DNA of 64,000 nucleotides from Clavibacter michiganensis (GCF_021216655.1 NZ_CP080437.1:1054001-1118000), one strand, 5' to 3'; positions 46,528 through 56,868 are shown, numbered from the stretch's first letter. The notes: generated from the sequence alone by a model not told the origin. Program-made: numbers and translations.

Positions 46528-48028
46528 CCGCCGCACCTCCCAGGTGGTGGTCGACCGCGGTCCGGAATCGGCGTCCGCGGTCGGCGTAGTCGGTGAATTG
46601 GTCCATGGATGCCGCCGCCGGGGCCAGGAGGACGGTGTCGCCCTCCCGGGCCACGCCCGCCGCGAGCCGCACGGCGGACCGCATGACCTGTTCAGTGTCG
46701 CTCTCGGCCACCTCGAGGACGGTGACGTCGGGCGCGTGTCGCGCGAATGCCGCGAGGACCTCGACGCGCTCGACGCCGATGACGACCGCCGCGCGCAGGC
46801 GTGCCGCGTGGGCGCGGATCAGGTCGTCGAGCTCGACGCCCTTGAGGAGGCCGCCGACGACCCACACCACGGAGGGGAACGCCGCGAGCGACGCGGACGC
46901 CGCGTGCGGGTTGGTGGCCTTCGAGTCGTCGACGAACGCGACCCCGTCGCGCTCCCCGATCCGCTCGATGCGGTGGCTGTCCAGCTCGAAGCGCAGCAGC
47001 GCCTGCCGCACGACGCCGGGCTCCACGCCGTAGGACCGGGCGAGGGCCGCCGCGGCCAGGATGTTCTGCACGATGTGCGGCGCCGCGAGTCCCACGGCGC
47101 GCAGCTCGTCGATCGTCGTCAGCTCGAGCGCGGAGGTGAACCGCTCCTCGAGGAAGGCGCGGTCGCAGAGGATCCCGTCGACGATCCCGAGGTCGCTGGG
47201 ACCCGGCGCGTCCAGGCCGAAGCCGATGGCACGAGCGCCGTCCTGGACGTCGGCCTCGCGGAGCGCGTCCTCGGTGGCGCGGTCGGCGCGGTTGTAGACG
47301 CAGGCGACGCGCGTGTCCGCGTAGACCCGCCCCTTCGCGGCGGCGTACGCCGCACGCGAGCCGTGCCACTCGAGGTGGTCGTCCGCGAGGTTGAGGAACG
47401 CGCTCGAATAGGGCCGCACCTCGCGCATGTAGTGCAGCTGGTGGCTCGACAGCTCGACCACGAGCACGTCGAAGCCGTCCGGGTGGCGGACGACGTCGAG
47501 CACGGGCAGGCCGATGTTGCCGCACGGCACGGCGCGCACCCCGCCCTCCTGGAGGAGCGCGGCCGTGAGCTGCGTGGTGGTGGTCTTGCCGTTTGTGCCG
47601 GTGATGGTGATCCACTCGGCCGGCGTCCCCGTCTTGTCGCGCACGCGCCAGGCGAGCTCGATGTCGCCCCACAGCGGGATCCCCGCCTCAGCCGCCCACG
47701 CGGGCAAGGGGTGCGTCGGCGCGTAGCCGGGCGACACGACCACGAGCTCGGGCGCGAAGGCCACGAGCTCGGAGGGGACGGGCTCCTCCTCGGTCGGCCG
47801 CACGAGGCGCCCGCCGATCACGTCGAGCAGCGCCAGCCGCTCGGGCGAGGCGTCGGCGGCGACCACGAGCACATCGGCGCCGAGCTCGACCAGCGTGTCG
47901 GCCACCGAGAAGCCGGTGCGCCCGAGGCCGAGGACGGCGACGCGGAGGCCGGTCCAGTCGTCGTGCCAGCTGTGAAGGGAGCCCGGTCGAGCGAGCGCGG
48001 TGCCGTCGTCGGAGGTGGCGTCTGTCAT
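46484..48028 (-). CDS. murD: UDP-MurNAc-amino acid-D-glutamate ligase
   Basis: Adds D-glutamate as the second stem residue. The 514 residues have the N-terminal UDP-binding fold (LRVAVLGLGRTGFSVADTL), ITGTNGKTTTTQL, VELSSHQLHYM, NLADDHLEWHG and the C-terminal DDSKATNPHA and APAAASMDQF motifs. It is longer than the E. coli enzyme (about 440), with extra residues at both ends. ATG 48028 is three bases after the mraY stop-side junction; an in-frame ATG at 48046 lies inside mraY. Confidence 0.95.
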   Translation of the reverse strand: MTDATSDDGTALARPGSLHSWHDDWTGLRVAVLGLGRTGFSVADTLVELGADVLVVAADASPERLALLDVIGGRLVRPTEEEPVPSELVAFAPELVVVSPGYAPTHPLPAWAAEAGIPLWGDIELAWRVRDKTGTPAEWITITGTNGKTTTTQLTAALLQEGGVRAVPCGNIGLPVLDVVRHPDGFDVLVVELSSHQLHYMREVRPYSSAFLNLADDHLEWHGSRAAYAAAKGRVYADTRVACVYNRADRATEDALREADVQDGARAIGFGLDAPGPSDLGIVDGILCDRAFLEERFTSALELTTIDELRAVGLAAPHIVQNILAAAALARSYGVEPGVVRQALLRFELDSHRIERIGERDGVAFVDDSKATNPHAASASLAAFPSVVWVVGGLLKGVELDDLIRAHAARLRAAVVIGVERVEVLAAFARHAPDVTVLEVAESDTEQVMRSAVRLAAGVAREGDTVLLAPAAASMDQFTDYADRGRRFRTAVDHHLGGAADDTAPENDADPSRG

Positions 48029-48030
48029 CT

Positions 48031-49140
48031 CTACTGCGTGATCCATTCCAGGTAGAAGGTGCCGACGCCCGCCGCCACGAGCAGCCCGGCGATGATCCAG
48101 AAGCGCACGACGACCGTGACCTCCGCCCAGCCCTTCAGCTCGAAGTGGTGGTGGAGCGGGCTCATCAGGAAGATGCGCTTGCCGTGCGTGAGCTTGAAGT
48201 AGATGCGCTGGAGCACCACCGAGCCCGCGACGATCACGAACAGGCCGCCGATGAAGACGAGCAGCAGCTCGGTGCGGCTGAGGATCGCGAGGGCCGCCAG
48301 CGCGCCGCCGAGGCCGAGCGAGCCGGTGTCCCCCATGAAGATCTGCGCGGGTGACGTGTTCCACCAGAGGAAGCCGATGAGCGCTCCCACGATGGAGGCC
48401 GCGATGATCGCGAGGTCGAGCGGGCTCGCCACCTCGTAGCAGCGGTACTCGTTCTGGTAGCTGGAGACGCTGTCGCAGGACTGGTTGAACTGCCAGAAGC
48501 CGATGATGACGTAGGAGCCGATCGAGAAGATCGACGCGCCCGCCGCGAGGCCGTCGAGCCCGTCGGCCACGTTCACGCCGTTCGAGGCGCTCGCGACGAT
48601 GAGGCAGATCCAGACGATGAAGAGGCCCGTGCCGATGACCGCCCCGAGCGCCATGAAGTCGAGCGGCAGGTCGCGGAACAGGCTGATGGCGGTGGATGCG
48701 GGCGTGAGGCCGGACACGGGGTCGCGCAGCGTGATGGCGAGCACCGCGAACACGGTCGCGACGACGACCTGGCCGGCGATCTTCTGCCAGCCGCCGAGCC
48801 CGAGCGACTGCTGCTTGCGGGTCTTGAGGTAGTCGTCGAGGAAGCCGACGAAGCCGAGGCCGACCATCATGAACACGACCAGCAGGCCGGACGGCGTCAC
48901 GGGGTCGAAGCGGATCCCGTCCCACGTGAGCAGGTGCCCCACGAAGTAGCCGAGCACGCTCGCCAGGATGATGACGATGCCGCCCATCGTGGCGGTGCCG
49001 CGCTTGGTGTGGTGGGTCTGCGGTCCGTCGTCGCGGATGAACTGGCCCCACTGCAGCCGGTGGAACAGCTTGATGAACAGCGGCGTCAGGAAGAGCGTGA
49101 ACGCGAGCGAGAACGCGCCCGCGAAGAGGAGGGCTACCAC
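48031..49140 (-). CDS. mraY: MraY, phospho-MurNAc-pentapeptide translocase
   Basis: Transfers phospho-MurNAc-pentapeptide to undecaprenyl phosphate, making lipid I. The 369 residues have about ten membrane spans and the catalytic motifs [46 protein letters not shown] and [13 protein letters not shown]. The GTG start ([18 protein letters not shown]) overlaps the murF stop by seven bases. Confidence 0.97.
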   Translation of the reverse strand: MVALLFAGAFSLAFTLFLTPLFIKLFHRLQWGQFIRDDGPQTHHTKRGTATMGGIVIILASVLGYFVGHLLTWDGIRFDPVTPSGLLVVFMMVGLGFVGFLDDYLKTRKQQSLGLGGWQKIAGQVVVATVFAVLAITLRDPVSGLTPASTAISLFRDLPLDFMALGAVIGTGLFIVWICLIVASASNGVNVADGLDGLAAGASIFSIGSYVIIGFWQFNQSCDSVSSYQNEYRCYEVASPLDLAIIAASIVGALIGFLWWNTSPAQIFMGDTGSLGLGGALAALAILSRTELLLVFIGGLFVIVAGSVVLQRIYFKLTHGKRIFLMSPLHHHFELKGWAEVTVVVRFWIIAGLLVAAGVGTFYLEWITQ

Positions 49141-50543
49141 GCGTACTTCTCCCCCAGCTCGTCGCCGAGGAAGCGGAGCCCGGCGGAGTTGGACGACTTC
49201 ACGAGCACGAGGTCGCCGTCGCGGAGGATCCGGTCGAGGATCTCGCGGGCCTCGGCCGCGTCCTCGGCGAAGATCGACTCGCCGTCCCACGAGCCCTGCG
49301 CGATGGCCTCGAGGTGCAGGCGGCGCGCGGGGCGGCCGACCACGACGAGCTGGCCGATGTTGAGGCGCACCGCGAGGAGGCCCACGCGGTCGTGCTCCTC
49401 CTCGGAGAACTCGCCGAGCTCGCTCATCTCGCCGAGCACGGCGACCGTGCGCTGCTCCGGCCCGCGGATCTGCGCGAGCGTGCGGAGCGCCGCCGCCATC
49501 GAGTCGGGGCTCGCGTTGTATGCGTCGTTGATGATCGTGACGCCGTTGCCGCCGAGCACCTCCATGCGCCAGCGCTCGGCGCGTTGCACGGTCTGGAGCG
49601 CGGAGACGATGGCGTCGCCGTCGACGCCGAGGGCCCAGGCGCCCGCAGCCGCGGCCAGCGCGTTGGTGACGTGGTGCTCGCCGAGCACGCGGAAGGACAC
49701 CGGACGCTCGGACCCGTCCGGCAGGTGCAGCGTGAAGGTCGTGCCGGCCGCGGACGCGACGATGTCGGTCGCGCGGACGGCGGCGCGGGCATCGCGACCG
49801 AACCACAGCACGGGTGCCTCCGTCTTGTCGCTCATGGAGGAGACGCGCGGGTCGTCCGCGTTGAGGACGGCCGTGTCCTCGGGCAGGAGGTCCTTCACCA
49901 TCTCGGTCTTCGTCACGAGCGTCCGCTCGATGCCGCCGAAGCCGCCCGCGTGCGCGAGGCCCACGGTGAGCACGATCCCGACGTCGGGCTTGGCCATGCG
50001 GATCAGGCGGGTGATCTCGCCCAGCCCGCTCGCGCCCATCTCCGCCACGAGGAACCGCGTGGTGCGCGTGACCTTCAGCATGGTGAGCGGAGCGCCGACC
50101 TCGTTGTTGAAGGACGCGACGGGCGACACGGTCTCGCCCTGCGTGGAGAGGATCGCGTGCAGCAGGTTCTTCGTGGTGGTCTTGCCGTTGGATCCCGTGA
50201 CCGCCACCATCCGCAGGTCGCCGAGCGCGCGCACCCGCGCCACGACCTCGTGCGCCAGGCGGCCGAGCGCGTCGACGACGTCGGGGACGAGCACCTGCGG
50301 CACGGGCAGGTCGAGCTCGCGCTCGACGAGGAGCAGGGCGGCGCCCGCCTCGACGGCCTGGGGCGCGAACAGGTGGCCGTCGGTCTCCTCGCCGGGCTTG
50401 GCGACGAAGATCCCGCCGCGCGCGATGAGCCGGCTGTCCGTGTCGACCGCGCCGTCGACGACGGTCTGCGCGGTCGCGTCGCCGCGCAGCAGGAGACGGC
50501 CGTCGACCGCCTCGGCGATCTCGGCGAGGGTGAGGGCGATCAT
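49134..50543 (-). CDS. murF: MurF, D-Ala-D-Ala adding ligase
   Basis: Completes the stem pentapeptide. The 469 residues contain the ATP loop [32 protein letters not shown] and [16 protein letters not shown]. The ATG is one base after the murE stop, so the two are coupled. The AMP-ligase fold is complete, with no frame problem. Confidence 0.96.
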   Translation of the reverse strand: MIALTLAEIAEAVDGRLLLRGDATAQTVVDGAVDTDSRLIARGGIFVAKPGEETDGHLFAPQAVEAGAALLLVERELDLPVPQVLVPDVVDALGRLAHEVVARVRALGDLRMVAVTGSNGKTTTKNLLHAILSTQGETVSPVASFNNEVGAPLTMLKVTRTTRFLVAEMGASGLGEITRLIRMAKPDVGIVLTVGLAHAGGFGGIERTLVTKTEMVKDLLPEDTAVLNADDPRVSSMSDKTEAPVLWFGRDARAAVRATDIVASAAGTTFTLHLPDGSERPVSFRVLGEHHVTNALAAAAGAWALGVDGDAIVSALQTVQRAERWRMEVLGGNGVTIINDAYNASPDSMAAALRTLAQIRGPEQRTVAVLGEMSELGEFSEEEHDRVGLLAVRLNIGQLVVVGRPARRLHLEAIAQGSWDGESIFAEDAAEAREILDRILRDGDLVLVKSSNSAGLRFLGDELGEKYAW

Positions 50544-50544
50544 G

Positions 50545-52089
50545 TCAGCTCCAGCCTGCGTCGCGGAGGGCCGCGCGCGCGTCGTCACGGGCGGAGAACG
50601 GGATCTTGCGCCCGGCCACCTCGTGGTAGTCCTCGTGCCCGGGTCCGGCGACGAGGATGGTGTCCCCCTCGCCGACCAGCGACACCGCCGTGCGGATCGC
50701 CGTGGCGGGGTCGGGCACCTCGTGGATCTCGCGGTCGGGCACCGCGGCCGTCGCGCCCGCGATGAGGCTGGCCCGGATGGACGCCGGGTCCTCGTAGCGC
50801 GGGTGGTAGTCGGTGATGACCACGACGTCGGCGAGGCGGGCCGCGATCGCGCCCATCTCGGCGCGCTTCGTGGTGTCGCGGTCGCCGTCGGCGCCGAACA
50901 CCATCACGAGCTTGCCGGGCGTGAAGGCACGCAGCGCCTGCAGCGTCTGCTCGAAGGCGTCGGGCGTGTGCCCGTAGTCGACGAAGAAGAGGGGGCCGGT
51001 CTCGCCGGAGACGCGCTCGGCGCGACCCGGGATGTACGCCTGGATGCCGCCGTCGCGGTCGAGCACGTGGGCGACGGCGTCGAGGTCGTAGCCGGACTCG
51101 ACGAGCATCACGATGGCGAGCCCCGCGTTGGCGGCCATGAACCAGCCGGGGACGGGCACGCGGGAGACGAGCACGCGGTTGTCGGGCCCCTCGAGACGGA
51201 AGCCCGTGGAGTCGGGCGTCTGCTCGAGCACCGTGACGGTCCAGTCGGCGTCGACGCCGGGCTTCGAGGCGATCGTGGTCATCGGGATGCGCGAACCGTC
51301 GACGATGCGCTGGCCCCACTCGGTGTCGAGCGAGACGACGCCGCGGCGCGCGCGGTCGGGGTCGAAGAACGCGGCCTTGGCGTCGAAGTACTCCTCGAAG
51401 TCCGCGTAGTCGTCGAGGTGGTCGTGGCTCAGGTTGATGAACGCGGCCACGTCGAACACCAGGCCGTCGACCCGGTGCCGGGTGAGGGCCTGCGCCGACA
51501 CCTCGATCGTCACGGCGCGGACCTCGGCCTCGCGCATCCGGGCGAGGAGCGCGTGCAGCTCGCTCGCCTCGGGCGTCGTGAGCCGGCTGGTGATGCTCTC
51601 CTCGCCGATGCGGCGCTCGGCCGTGGACGTGAGCCCGGTCACCACGCCGAGCTGGCGGAGCAGGCCGTCGAGCAGGTACACCACGCTCGTCTTGCCGTTG
51701 GTGCCCGTGACGCCGTACAGCGTCGCCGGGTTCTCGGCCGAGCGGTGCACCCACGCGGCGATGTCGCCGACGGCGGCCCGCGGGTCGGGGGTGAGGATCA
51801 CCGGGAGGCCGGAGCCCTGGGCGTCGGCCAGCCCGTCGGGGTCGGTCAGCACCGCGACCGCGCCGCTCGCCGCCGCGTCGGCGGCGAAGCGGGCGCCGTG
51901 GACGCGGACCCCGCGGAGCCCGACGTAGAGGTCGCCCGGCTGCACGTCCCCGGAGGACAGCGTGACGCCGGTGACCTCCACGTCGTCCACGTCGCCGACG
52001 ACGTCGAGCGCGAAGTCGCTCACCAGTCCGGACAGCGACCGTGCGACGGGATGCTCGGGGCGGAGGGCGGGAGTGGCAGGGGAGGTCAT
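50545..52089 (-). CDS. murE: MurE-type ligase adding the third stem residue (motif YHPR)
   Basis: Adds the third amino acid to UDP-MurNAc-dipeptide. The 514 residues contain GVTGTNGKTSVVYLL, TTPEASELHALL, EVSAQALTRHRVDG, NLSHDHLDDY and DYGHTPDAFEQTL. The substrate-selection site, DNPR in diaminopimelate enzymes, reads YHPR here (residues 428-431, bases 50797-50808, within ITDYHPRYEDP). This suggests an amino acid other than meso-diaminopimelate, such as the diaminobutyrate of Clavibacter walls. ATG 52089 has AGGG upstream; ATG 52098 is an alternative. Confidence 0.93.
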   Translation of the reverse strand: MTSPATPALRPEHPVARSLSGLVSDFALDVVGDVDDVEVTGVTLSSGDVQPGDLYVGLRGVRVHGARFAADAAASGAVAVLTDPDGLADAQGSGLPVILTPDPRAAVGDIAAWVHRSAENPATLYGVTGTNGKTSVVYLLDGLLRQLGVVTGLTSTAERRIGEESITSRLTTPEASELHALLARMREAEVRAVTIEVSAQALTRHRVDGLVFDVAAFINLSHDHLDDYADFEEYFDAKAAFFDPDRARRGVVSLDTEWGQRIVDGSRIPMTTIASKPGVDADWTVTVLEQTPDSTGFRLEGPDNRVLVSRVPVPGWFMAANAGLAIVMLVESGYDLDAVAHVLDRDGGIQAYIPGRAERVSGETGPLFFVDYGHTPDAFEQTLQALRAFTPGKLVMVFGADGDRDTTKRAEMGAIAARLADVVVITDYHPRYEDPASIRASLIAGATAAVPDREIHEVPDPATAIRTAVSLVGEGDTILVAGPGHEDYHEVAGRKIPFSARDDARAALRDAGWS

Positions 52090-52101
52090 CGCCCTCATCT
52101 C

Positions 52102-53883
52102 TCAGTAGGTCGTGGCGAGGTTCGGGGACGGCACGGTGGAGGGGGGCACCCGATACGTCTTCAGGACCTGGGACATGATCTTCTGGAAGACGGGCGCCGC
52201 GGCCGCCGAGGACTTCATGGTATCCGGATTGGCCAGGCTGATCGACACGACGTACTGGGGGTCCTCGGCCGGCGCGAGGCCCGCGATCGACACCAGGTAG
52301 TTCTTGCCGTACTTGCCGTCGGCCTCCGCCACCTGCGCGGTGCCGGACTTCGCCGCGACCCGGTAGCCCGGGATCGTGAGGTCCTTGGAGAGGTGCCCGT
52401 CGGTGACGACCGTCTCGAGCATGTTCACCGTCGAGTCGGCGGCCTGGGGAGAGATGACCTGCGTGCCCGTGGTGTCCGGCTGGTCCGTCACGGTGCCGTC
52501 GGCGGCCTTGCAGCCGGAGACGAGCGACAGCGGCAGCTTCACGCCGTGGTTCCCGATGGTCTGGTAGATGCTCGCGACCTGCAGCGCCGTCGTCGTCAGG
52601 CCCTGGCCGAACATGGTCGCGTAGTTCGTCTGCGGGTCCCACTCCTGCCACGGGCGGACGAGCCCGCTGCTCTCGCCGGGGAAGTCGATGGCCGTCTTCT
52701 CGCCCACGCCGAACGCCTTGAGGTAGTCGTAGCGGTCGGAGGCCGAGAGGCGCTCGCCGAGCGCCGAGATGCCCGTGTTCGAGGAGTCCATGAGCACGCC
52801 CGCGAGCGTGAAGTGCAGGTCGGGGTGCACGTAGCTGTCGCTGAGCTTCACGTTCAGACGCGTGAACGTGTAGGGCGCGACCACGTGCGTGCCCGCGTCG
52901 GCCTTGCCGGAGTCGAGGAGCGCGGCGGCGGTCACGGCCTTGAGCGTGGATCCGGGCTCGAACGGGGAGCTGAACGCACGGCTCCCCCGGTCCTCGGGCT
53001 TCGTGGCCGACACGTCGTTGGGGTCGACGGACGGGTACTCGGCGACCGCGAGGACCTTGCCCGTCTTCACCTCGACGATGGTCGCGTGCCCGTAGTCGGC
53101 GCCGACCTTCACGGCCTGCTCGGCGACGGCGGTCTGCGCGAAGTACTCGAGGTCCGTGTCGATGTTGGTCATCACGTCGCTGCCGTCCCTGGCCGGCTTC
53201 TGCGTGACGGTGCTGCCGGCGATGGGCACGCCGTCCGCGCCGCGCTCGTACGTCTGCGCGCCGTCCTGGGCGGCGAGGCACGAGTCGTACTCCTGCTCGA
53301 GCCCGGCCTTGATCGTCCCGTCGCCCGCGATGTAGCCGAGGATGCTGCCCGCGATCTGCCCGTTCGGGTACGTGCGGCTCGACACGGCCTGGAAGTAGAT
53401 CCACGGGATCTTCAGGTCCCGGATGGCGAGGTACGCGTCGACGTCGACGCCCTTGGTCACGTAGCCGAACAGCGACTTGGGGTCCTTGTCGAGCGCTCCC
53501 GTGATGAGCCCGTCGATCTCCTCGGGCTTCTGCCCGGTGATCGCGCCCAGCTGCGCCTCGGCGTCCGCGAGCGACACGTCCTGCTTCACGGGCTTGCCAT
53601 CGTCGCCGGTCACCGTCCGGGTGAAGTCGCCGGCCTTGGACGGATCCATCGTGACGTCGTAGCGGAGCACGCTGTCCGCGAGCACCTTGCCGTCGGCGTC
53701 GTAGATGCTGCCGCGGACGCCGGGCAGCGTCTGCGAGATGGCCCGCTTGCCGAGCGCCTCCTCATTGAGCTCCGTGGCCTGCACGACCTGGATGTCGATG
53801 AGCTTGACGACGAAGACCCCGATGACGGCCAGGATCGCGATCAGGGAGAAGGCGATGCGCCGTCGGTTCGAGATCGTGCTCAC
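52102..53883 (-). CDS. ftsI: FtsI/PBP3-type class B penicillin-binding protein
   Basis: Septal transpeptidase that cross-links new wall with FtsW. The 593 residues have one N-terminal membrane span (about 9-30), a dimerisation/pedestal domain and a transpeptidase domain with Ser312-Thr-Leu-Lys315, SSN (367-369) and KSGT (512-515), all intact. Start is GTG (STISNRRRIAFSLIA follows). It is 12 bases upstream of murE and 91 bases downstream of ftsL. Confidence 0.96.
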   Translation of the reverse strand: MSTISNRRRIAFSLIAILAVIGVFVVKLIDIQVVQATELNEEALGKRAISQTLPGVRGSIYDADGKVLADSVLRYDVTMDPSKAGDFTRTVTGDDGKPVKQDVSLADAEAQLGAITGQKPEEIDGLITGALDKDPKSLFGYVTKGVDVDAYLAIRDLKIPWIYFQAVSSRTYPNGQIAGSILGYIAGDGTIKAGLEQEYDSCLAAQDGAQTYERGADGVPIAGSTVTQKPARDGSDVMTNIDTDLEYFAQTAVAEQAVKVGADYGHATIVEVKTGKVLAVAEYPSVDPNDVSATKPEDRGSRAFSSPFEPGSTLKAVTAAALLDSGKADAGTHVVAPYTFTRLNVKLSDSYVHPDLHFTLAGVLMDSSNTGISALGERLSASDRYDYLKAFGVGEKTAIDFPGESSGLVRPWQEWDPQTNYATMFGQGLTTTALQVASIYQTIGNHGVKLPLSLVSGCKAADGTVTDQPDTTGTQVISPQAADSTVNMLETVVTDGHLSKDLTIPGYRVAAKSGTAQVAEADGKYGKNYLVSIAGLAPAEDPQYVVSISLANPDTMKSSAAAAPVFQKIMSQVLKTYRVPPSTVPSPNLATTY

Positions 53884-53974
53884 TCGGGGGTTCCTCTCGA
53901 TGCCTTCGGTGCGATGCGGTGCTCCGGAGGAGCGGTGTCGTGCGGTGGCCTGCGCCTATCGGCGGCGGACGGGA

Positions 53975-54649
53975 TCAGCGGGTCTGCGGGGTCGGGATCG
54001 ACGTGGCCGACGCTAGCCCGGGGGCCGCGCCGGACGCGGGAGGCGCGCTCGGGGTCCCGGCGGTCACCCCGCCGGAGGCCTCGGCGGAGCCGGGGATGGC
54101 CGAGCCGGGGTCGACCGCGGCGGCACCGTCCTGCGCGGTCGCGGCCTGGAGCGCGGCCGCGCGCTTCGTCGGGTCGCTCTCGATGGTGAGCGGGACCCCG
54201 GAGAGGAGCGAGTTGCCGATGAGGGTGTCGGCCGTGAGCGCCGTGGTGGCGCCGTCCTTCGCCTGCGGGGTGCCCTGGATGGTTCCGTCGAGCGAGAGGA
54301 AGGAGGGCGATGCGCTCGCGACCATGCCGAGCGCCTGCGCGTTGCGCGCCAGGTTCTGCGGCGACGACAGCCGGTCGACGTCCTCGGTGAGCGACTGGTG
54401 GGTGCGGTCCAGCTCCTTCTGCTGCTGCTGCAGCGACTGGATCGCGTAGGCCCCGTCGGACAGGCCGATGGAGAGCAGCAGCTGCGCGAGGAGTACGGCG
54501 AAGAGCCCGCCCACCACGATCACCGCGTAGACGGTGCGCGGTCGGGCGCGACGCTGGCCGCGGGTGGCGACGACCTCGATGTGGCGGGTGGGCGGCTCGG
54601 CGGACGGCCGGATCCGGGGACGCGCGGTCGCGCGTGCTGCATCGGTCAT
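53975..54649 (-). CDS. ftsL: FtsL-like bitopic division protein
   Basis: Position between rsmH and ftsI, one membrane span (about 45-66, [20 protein letters not shown]) and a short coiled coil (about 72-100, [21 protein letters not shown], in part) identify it as FtsL despite low sequence conservation. The 224-residue length is twice that of E. coli FtsL, because of an Ala/Pro/Gly/Ser-rich extracytoplasmic tail (about 150-224). The ATG overlaps the rsmH stop (ATGA). Confidence 0.8.
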   Translation of the reverse strand: MTDAARATARPRIRPSAEPPTRHIEVVATRGQRRARPRTVYAVIVVGGLFAVLLAQLLLSIGLSDGAYAIQSLQQQQKELDRTHQSLTEDVDRLSSPQNLARNAQALGMVASASPSFLSLDGTIQGTPQAKDGATTALTADTLIGNSLLSGVPLTIESDPTKRAAALQAATAQDGAAAVDPGSAIPGSAEASGGVTAGTPSAPPASGAAPGLASATSIPTPQTR

Positions 54650-55602
54650 GCGTGTCGCCTCCTGGCTCGTTCGGCGGCGCGCAACCGGACGGATGCGGCG
54701 CGGGGGTTCTGGGCGATCTCGTGCTGGTCCGCGAGCTCGGCGCCGCGGACGAGGAGCTTGAGCTCCGGACGGTGCTCGGGGAGCTCGACGGGGAGCCCTA
54801 CGGGCGCGGTGCTCGTGGACCGGGCGCGCAGCTCGCGCTTCACGATGCGGTCCTCCAGCGACTGGTACGACTCGACGACCACGCGTCCACCGACGGCGAG
54901 CCGGTCGACGGCGGCGGGCATGGCGCGGGCCAGCACGCTCAGCTCCTGGTTGACCTCGATGCGCAGCGCCTGGAAGACCCGCTTGGCCGGATGCCCGGCC
55001 CGCTGCACCGCGGCGGGCGTCGCCTGCTGGATGATCTCCACCAGCCGCGCCGACGTGGTGATCGGCTCCACCTCGCGTGCCTGGACGATGCGGCTGGCGT
55101 AGCGGGGGGCGAGCTTCTCCTCGCCGTAGTCGTAGAAGATCCGGCGCAGCTCGAGCTCGTCGTACTCGGCGACGACCTGCGCGGCCGTGAGCCCTGCGGT
55201 CCCGTCCATGCGCATGTCGAGCGGCGCGTCCTGCGAGTACGAGAATCCGCGCTCGACGCGGTCGAGCTGGAGCGACGAGACGCCGAGGTCGAAGAAGACG
55301 CCCTGCACCTCGCCGATCCCGAGCTCGTCGAGCGCGCGTCCGATGCCGTCGTAGACGGTGTGCACGAGGTGCACCCGGTCGCCGAAGCGCGCGAGCCGCT
55401 CCCCCGCGATGGCGAGGGCGTCCGGGTCGCGGTCGAGCCCGACCAGCCGGAGGCCGGGCAGCGCGTCGAGGAACGCCTCGGAGTGGCCTGCCATGCCGAG
55501 GGTGGCGTCGACCAGCACTGCGCCCTCGCCCTGGAGGGCGGGGGCGAGCAGCTCGAGGCACCGCTCGAGGAGGACGGGGGTGTGGATGTCGTCGAGTGCC
55601 AT
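54646..55602 (-). CDS. rsmH: RsmH, 16S rRNA m4C1402 methyltransferase
   Basis: Methylates N4 of C1402 in the ribosomal P site. The 318 residues show [13 protein letters not shown], the SAM loop [42 protein letters not shown], and [15 protein letters not shown] class signature in most homologues is complete. It is the second gene of the mraZ unit and overlaps ftsL. Confidence 0.97.
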   Translation of the reverse strand: MALDDIHTPVLLERCLELLAPALQGEGAVLVDATLGMAGHSEAFLDALPGLRLVGLDRDPDALAIAGERLARFGDRVHLVHTVYDGIGRALDELGIGEVQGVFFDLGVSSLQLDRVERGFSYSQDAPLDMRMDGTAGLTAAQVVAEYDELELRRIFYDYGEEKLAPRYASRIVQAREVEPITTSARLVEIIQQATPAAVQRAGHPAKRVFQALRIEVNQELSVLARAMPAAVDRLAVGGRVVVESYQSLEDRIVKRELRARSTSTAPVGLPVELPEHRPELKLLVRGAELADQHEIAQNPRAASVRLRAAERARRRHA

Positions 55603-55705
55603 GGCATCCCGCTGTCCTGTCCGCGGCTCCTGATCCCCATCCGTCCCGACCTGCCGCCGGGGAAGTGCGGCAGGGCGTCGGACGGCTGGGAGTCAGGGGC
55701 CGGGG

Positions 55706-56137
55706 TCAGAACAGGCCGGGGATCACCTCCTCCGCGGTGTCGGCGAACGCGCTCTCGTTGGCGGTGAGGTACTCGTCCCACGTGCCGGCGTCCCAGATCT
55801 CGACGCGGCTGCCCGCGCCGATGACCGCGAGCTCGCGGTCGAGGCCCGCGTAGGTTCGGAGCGCCTGCGGGATGGTGATGCGGTGCTGCTTGTCCGGCGT
55901 CTCGGCGTTCGCCCCGGACAGGAAGACGCGCATGTAGTCCCGCGCCTGCTTGCTCGCGAGGGGCGCCTGGCGCATCCGGTCGTGCAGCTCCTCGAACTCG
56001 CGCGTCGTGAACACGTAGATGCAGCGGTCCTGGCCGCGCGTCATGACGACGCCGCCCTCGAGCTCGTCGCGGAACTTCGCGGGGAGGATGAGCCGCCCCT
56101 TGTCATCGAGACGAGGCGAATGGGTGCCGAGGAACAC
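55706..56137 (-). CDS. mraZ: MraZ, transcriptional regulator of the dcw cluster
   Basis: Binds repeats in its own promoter and controls the division and wall cluster. The 143 residues contain two AbrB-like halves, each with the family motif: [14 protein letters not shown] and [18 protein letters not shown] start ([10 protein letters not shown] follows). The repeat array at 56178-56203 lies 41 bases upstream. rsmH starts 103 bases after the stop. Confidence 0.97.
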   Translation of the reverse strand: MFLGTHSPRLDDKGRLILPAKFRDELEGGVVMTRGQDRCIYVFTTREFEELHDRMRQAPLASKQARDYMRVFLSGANAETPDKQHRITIPQALRTYAGLDRELAVIGAGSRVEIWDAGTWDEYLTANESAFADTAEEVIPGLF

Positions 56138-56177
56138 ACCGACACCCCCTGTCTCTCCGGCCGTGGTTCAGGACTTT

Positions 56178-56203
56178 CTCCACTTTACTCCACAGCCCTC
56201 CAC
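56178..56203 (-). promoter_or_regulatory. MraZ box: three GTGGAG repeats at 10-base spacing
   Basis: On the minus strand GTGGAG occurs at 56203-56198, 56193-56188 and 56183-56178, a strict 10-base period or one helix turn. The third copy is preceded by AAA, giving AAAGTGG as in known MraZ sites. Position directly upstream of mraZ supports autoregulation. Confidence 0.72.
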
Positions 56204-56232
56204 CCACCGCCAGGGACGCGGGGTGAATTCGC

Positions 56233-56245
56233 GGGGACTGTCCCC
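56233..56245. promoter_or_regulatory. Palindrome GGGGACTGTCCCC upstream of mraZ
   Basis: A perfect 6-bp inverted repeat around a central T, 30 bases upstream of the MraZ repeats. It could be a regulator site or a small hairpin. No known regulator can be assigned. The rest of the 338-base spacer (56138-56475) holds the MraZ box and a terminator and no gene. Confidence 0.35.
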
Positions 56246-56400
56246 CGATCCCAGTGATCTGCTGGCCCTTCTCGTGGGGAGGGATGTGGAGGGGAATGCG
56301 ACGACCGGCGCGCCGCGGGCACGCAGAAGCGCCCCACGGGCGGTCCGAGGACGGCCGGCGGAGCGCTGGGGAGGGGTGTGGGCGGCGGAGGGGACAGAAG

Positions 56401-56433
56401 AAGGGGCCGATCCCTGTTCGGGATCGGCCCCTT
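56401..56433 (-). terminator. Terminator after the DUF3040 gene
   Basis: A perfect 14-bp stem (56401-56414 with 56420-56433) with a five-base loop, 43 bases past the DUF3040 stop and followed on the minus strand by CTTCTG. It insulates the mraZ promoter from upstream transcription. Confidence 0.8.
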
Positions 56434-56475
56434 CGGGTCGAGTGGAGGGCGGTGGAGGACCGCCTCAGCTGGAGG

Positions 56476-56868
56476 TCAGTCCTGACCGCCCTGGCGCTTC
56501 TCCCAGCGCTCGTTGATCTTGTCCATGAAGGAGGACGACGAGGAAGGCCGCTTGGCACCGCCTCTGCCGGGCGCGGGAGCCGCCGTGGGCGACGACGCCC
56601 CGGCAGCCGCCTCGCGCGGGCTGAAGATCAGGAGCGCTCCGACGATCATGACCGCGAAGCCGAGGATGCCGATGATGGCCAGCTTGGTGATGACGCCGGC
56701 GGCCAGGGCGGCGATGCCGAGGACGATGACCAGCACCCCGACCACGACCATGGTGTAGTTCGGTCTGCTGCGGCGACCGCTGACGGTCGCCACGAACTCT
56801 GCGTCGTTGTGATAGAGGCTGCGCTCCATCTCCTCCAGCAGGCGCTGCTCTTGCTCGGAAAGCGGCAT
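56476..56868 (-). CDS. DUF3040 membrane protein (Rv2169c-like)
   Basis: A 130-residue actinobacterial protein of unknown function. It begins MPLSEQEQRLLEEMERSLY, the DUF3040 signature, followed by two membrane spans (about 39-59 and 63-83) and a Ser/Ala/Pro-rich cytoplasmic tail ending in KINERWEKRQ. Its place next to mraZ matches Rv2169c in M. tuberculosis. The second ATG (56868) is preferred, since GAGGGG is six bases upstream of it. Confidence 0.87.
   Translation of the reverse strand: MPLSEQEQRLLEEMERSLYHNDAEFVATVSGRRSRPNYTMVVVGVLVIVLGIAALAAGVITKLAIIGILGFAVMIVGALLIFSPREAAAGASSPTAAPAPGRGGAKRPSSSSSFMDKINERWEKRQGGQD

Noticed and set aside
48934..54189. A 5.2-kb open frame on the plus strand, opposite murF, murE and ftsI
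   Set aside because: It is antisense to well-identified genes and has the Arg/His/Val/Asp-rich composition typical of the reverse frame in very GC-rich DNA. No domain or start signal supports it.
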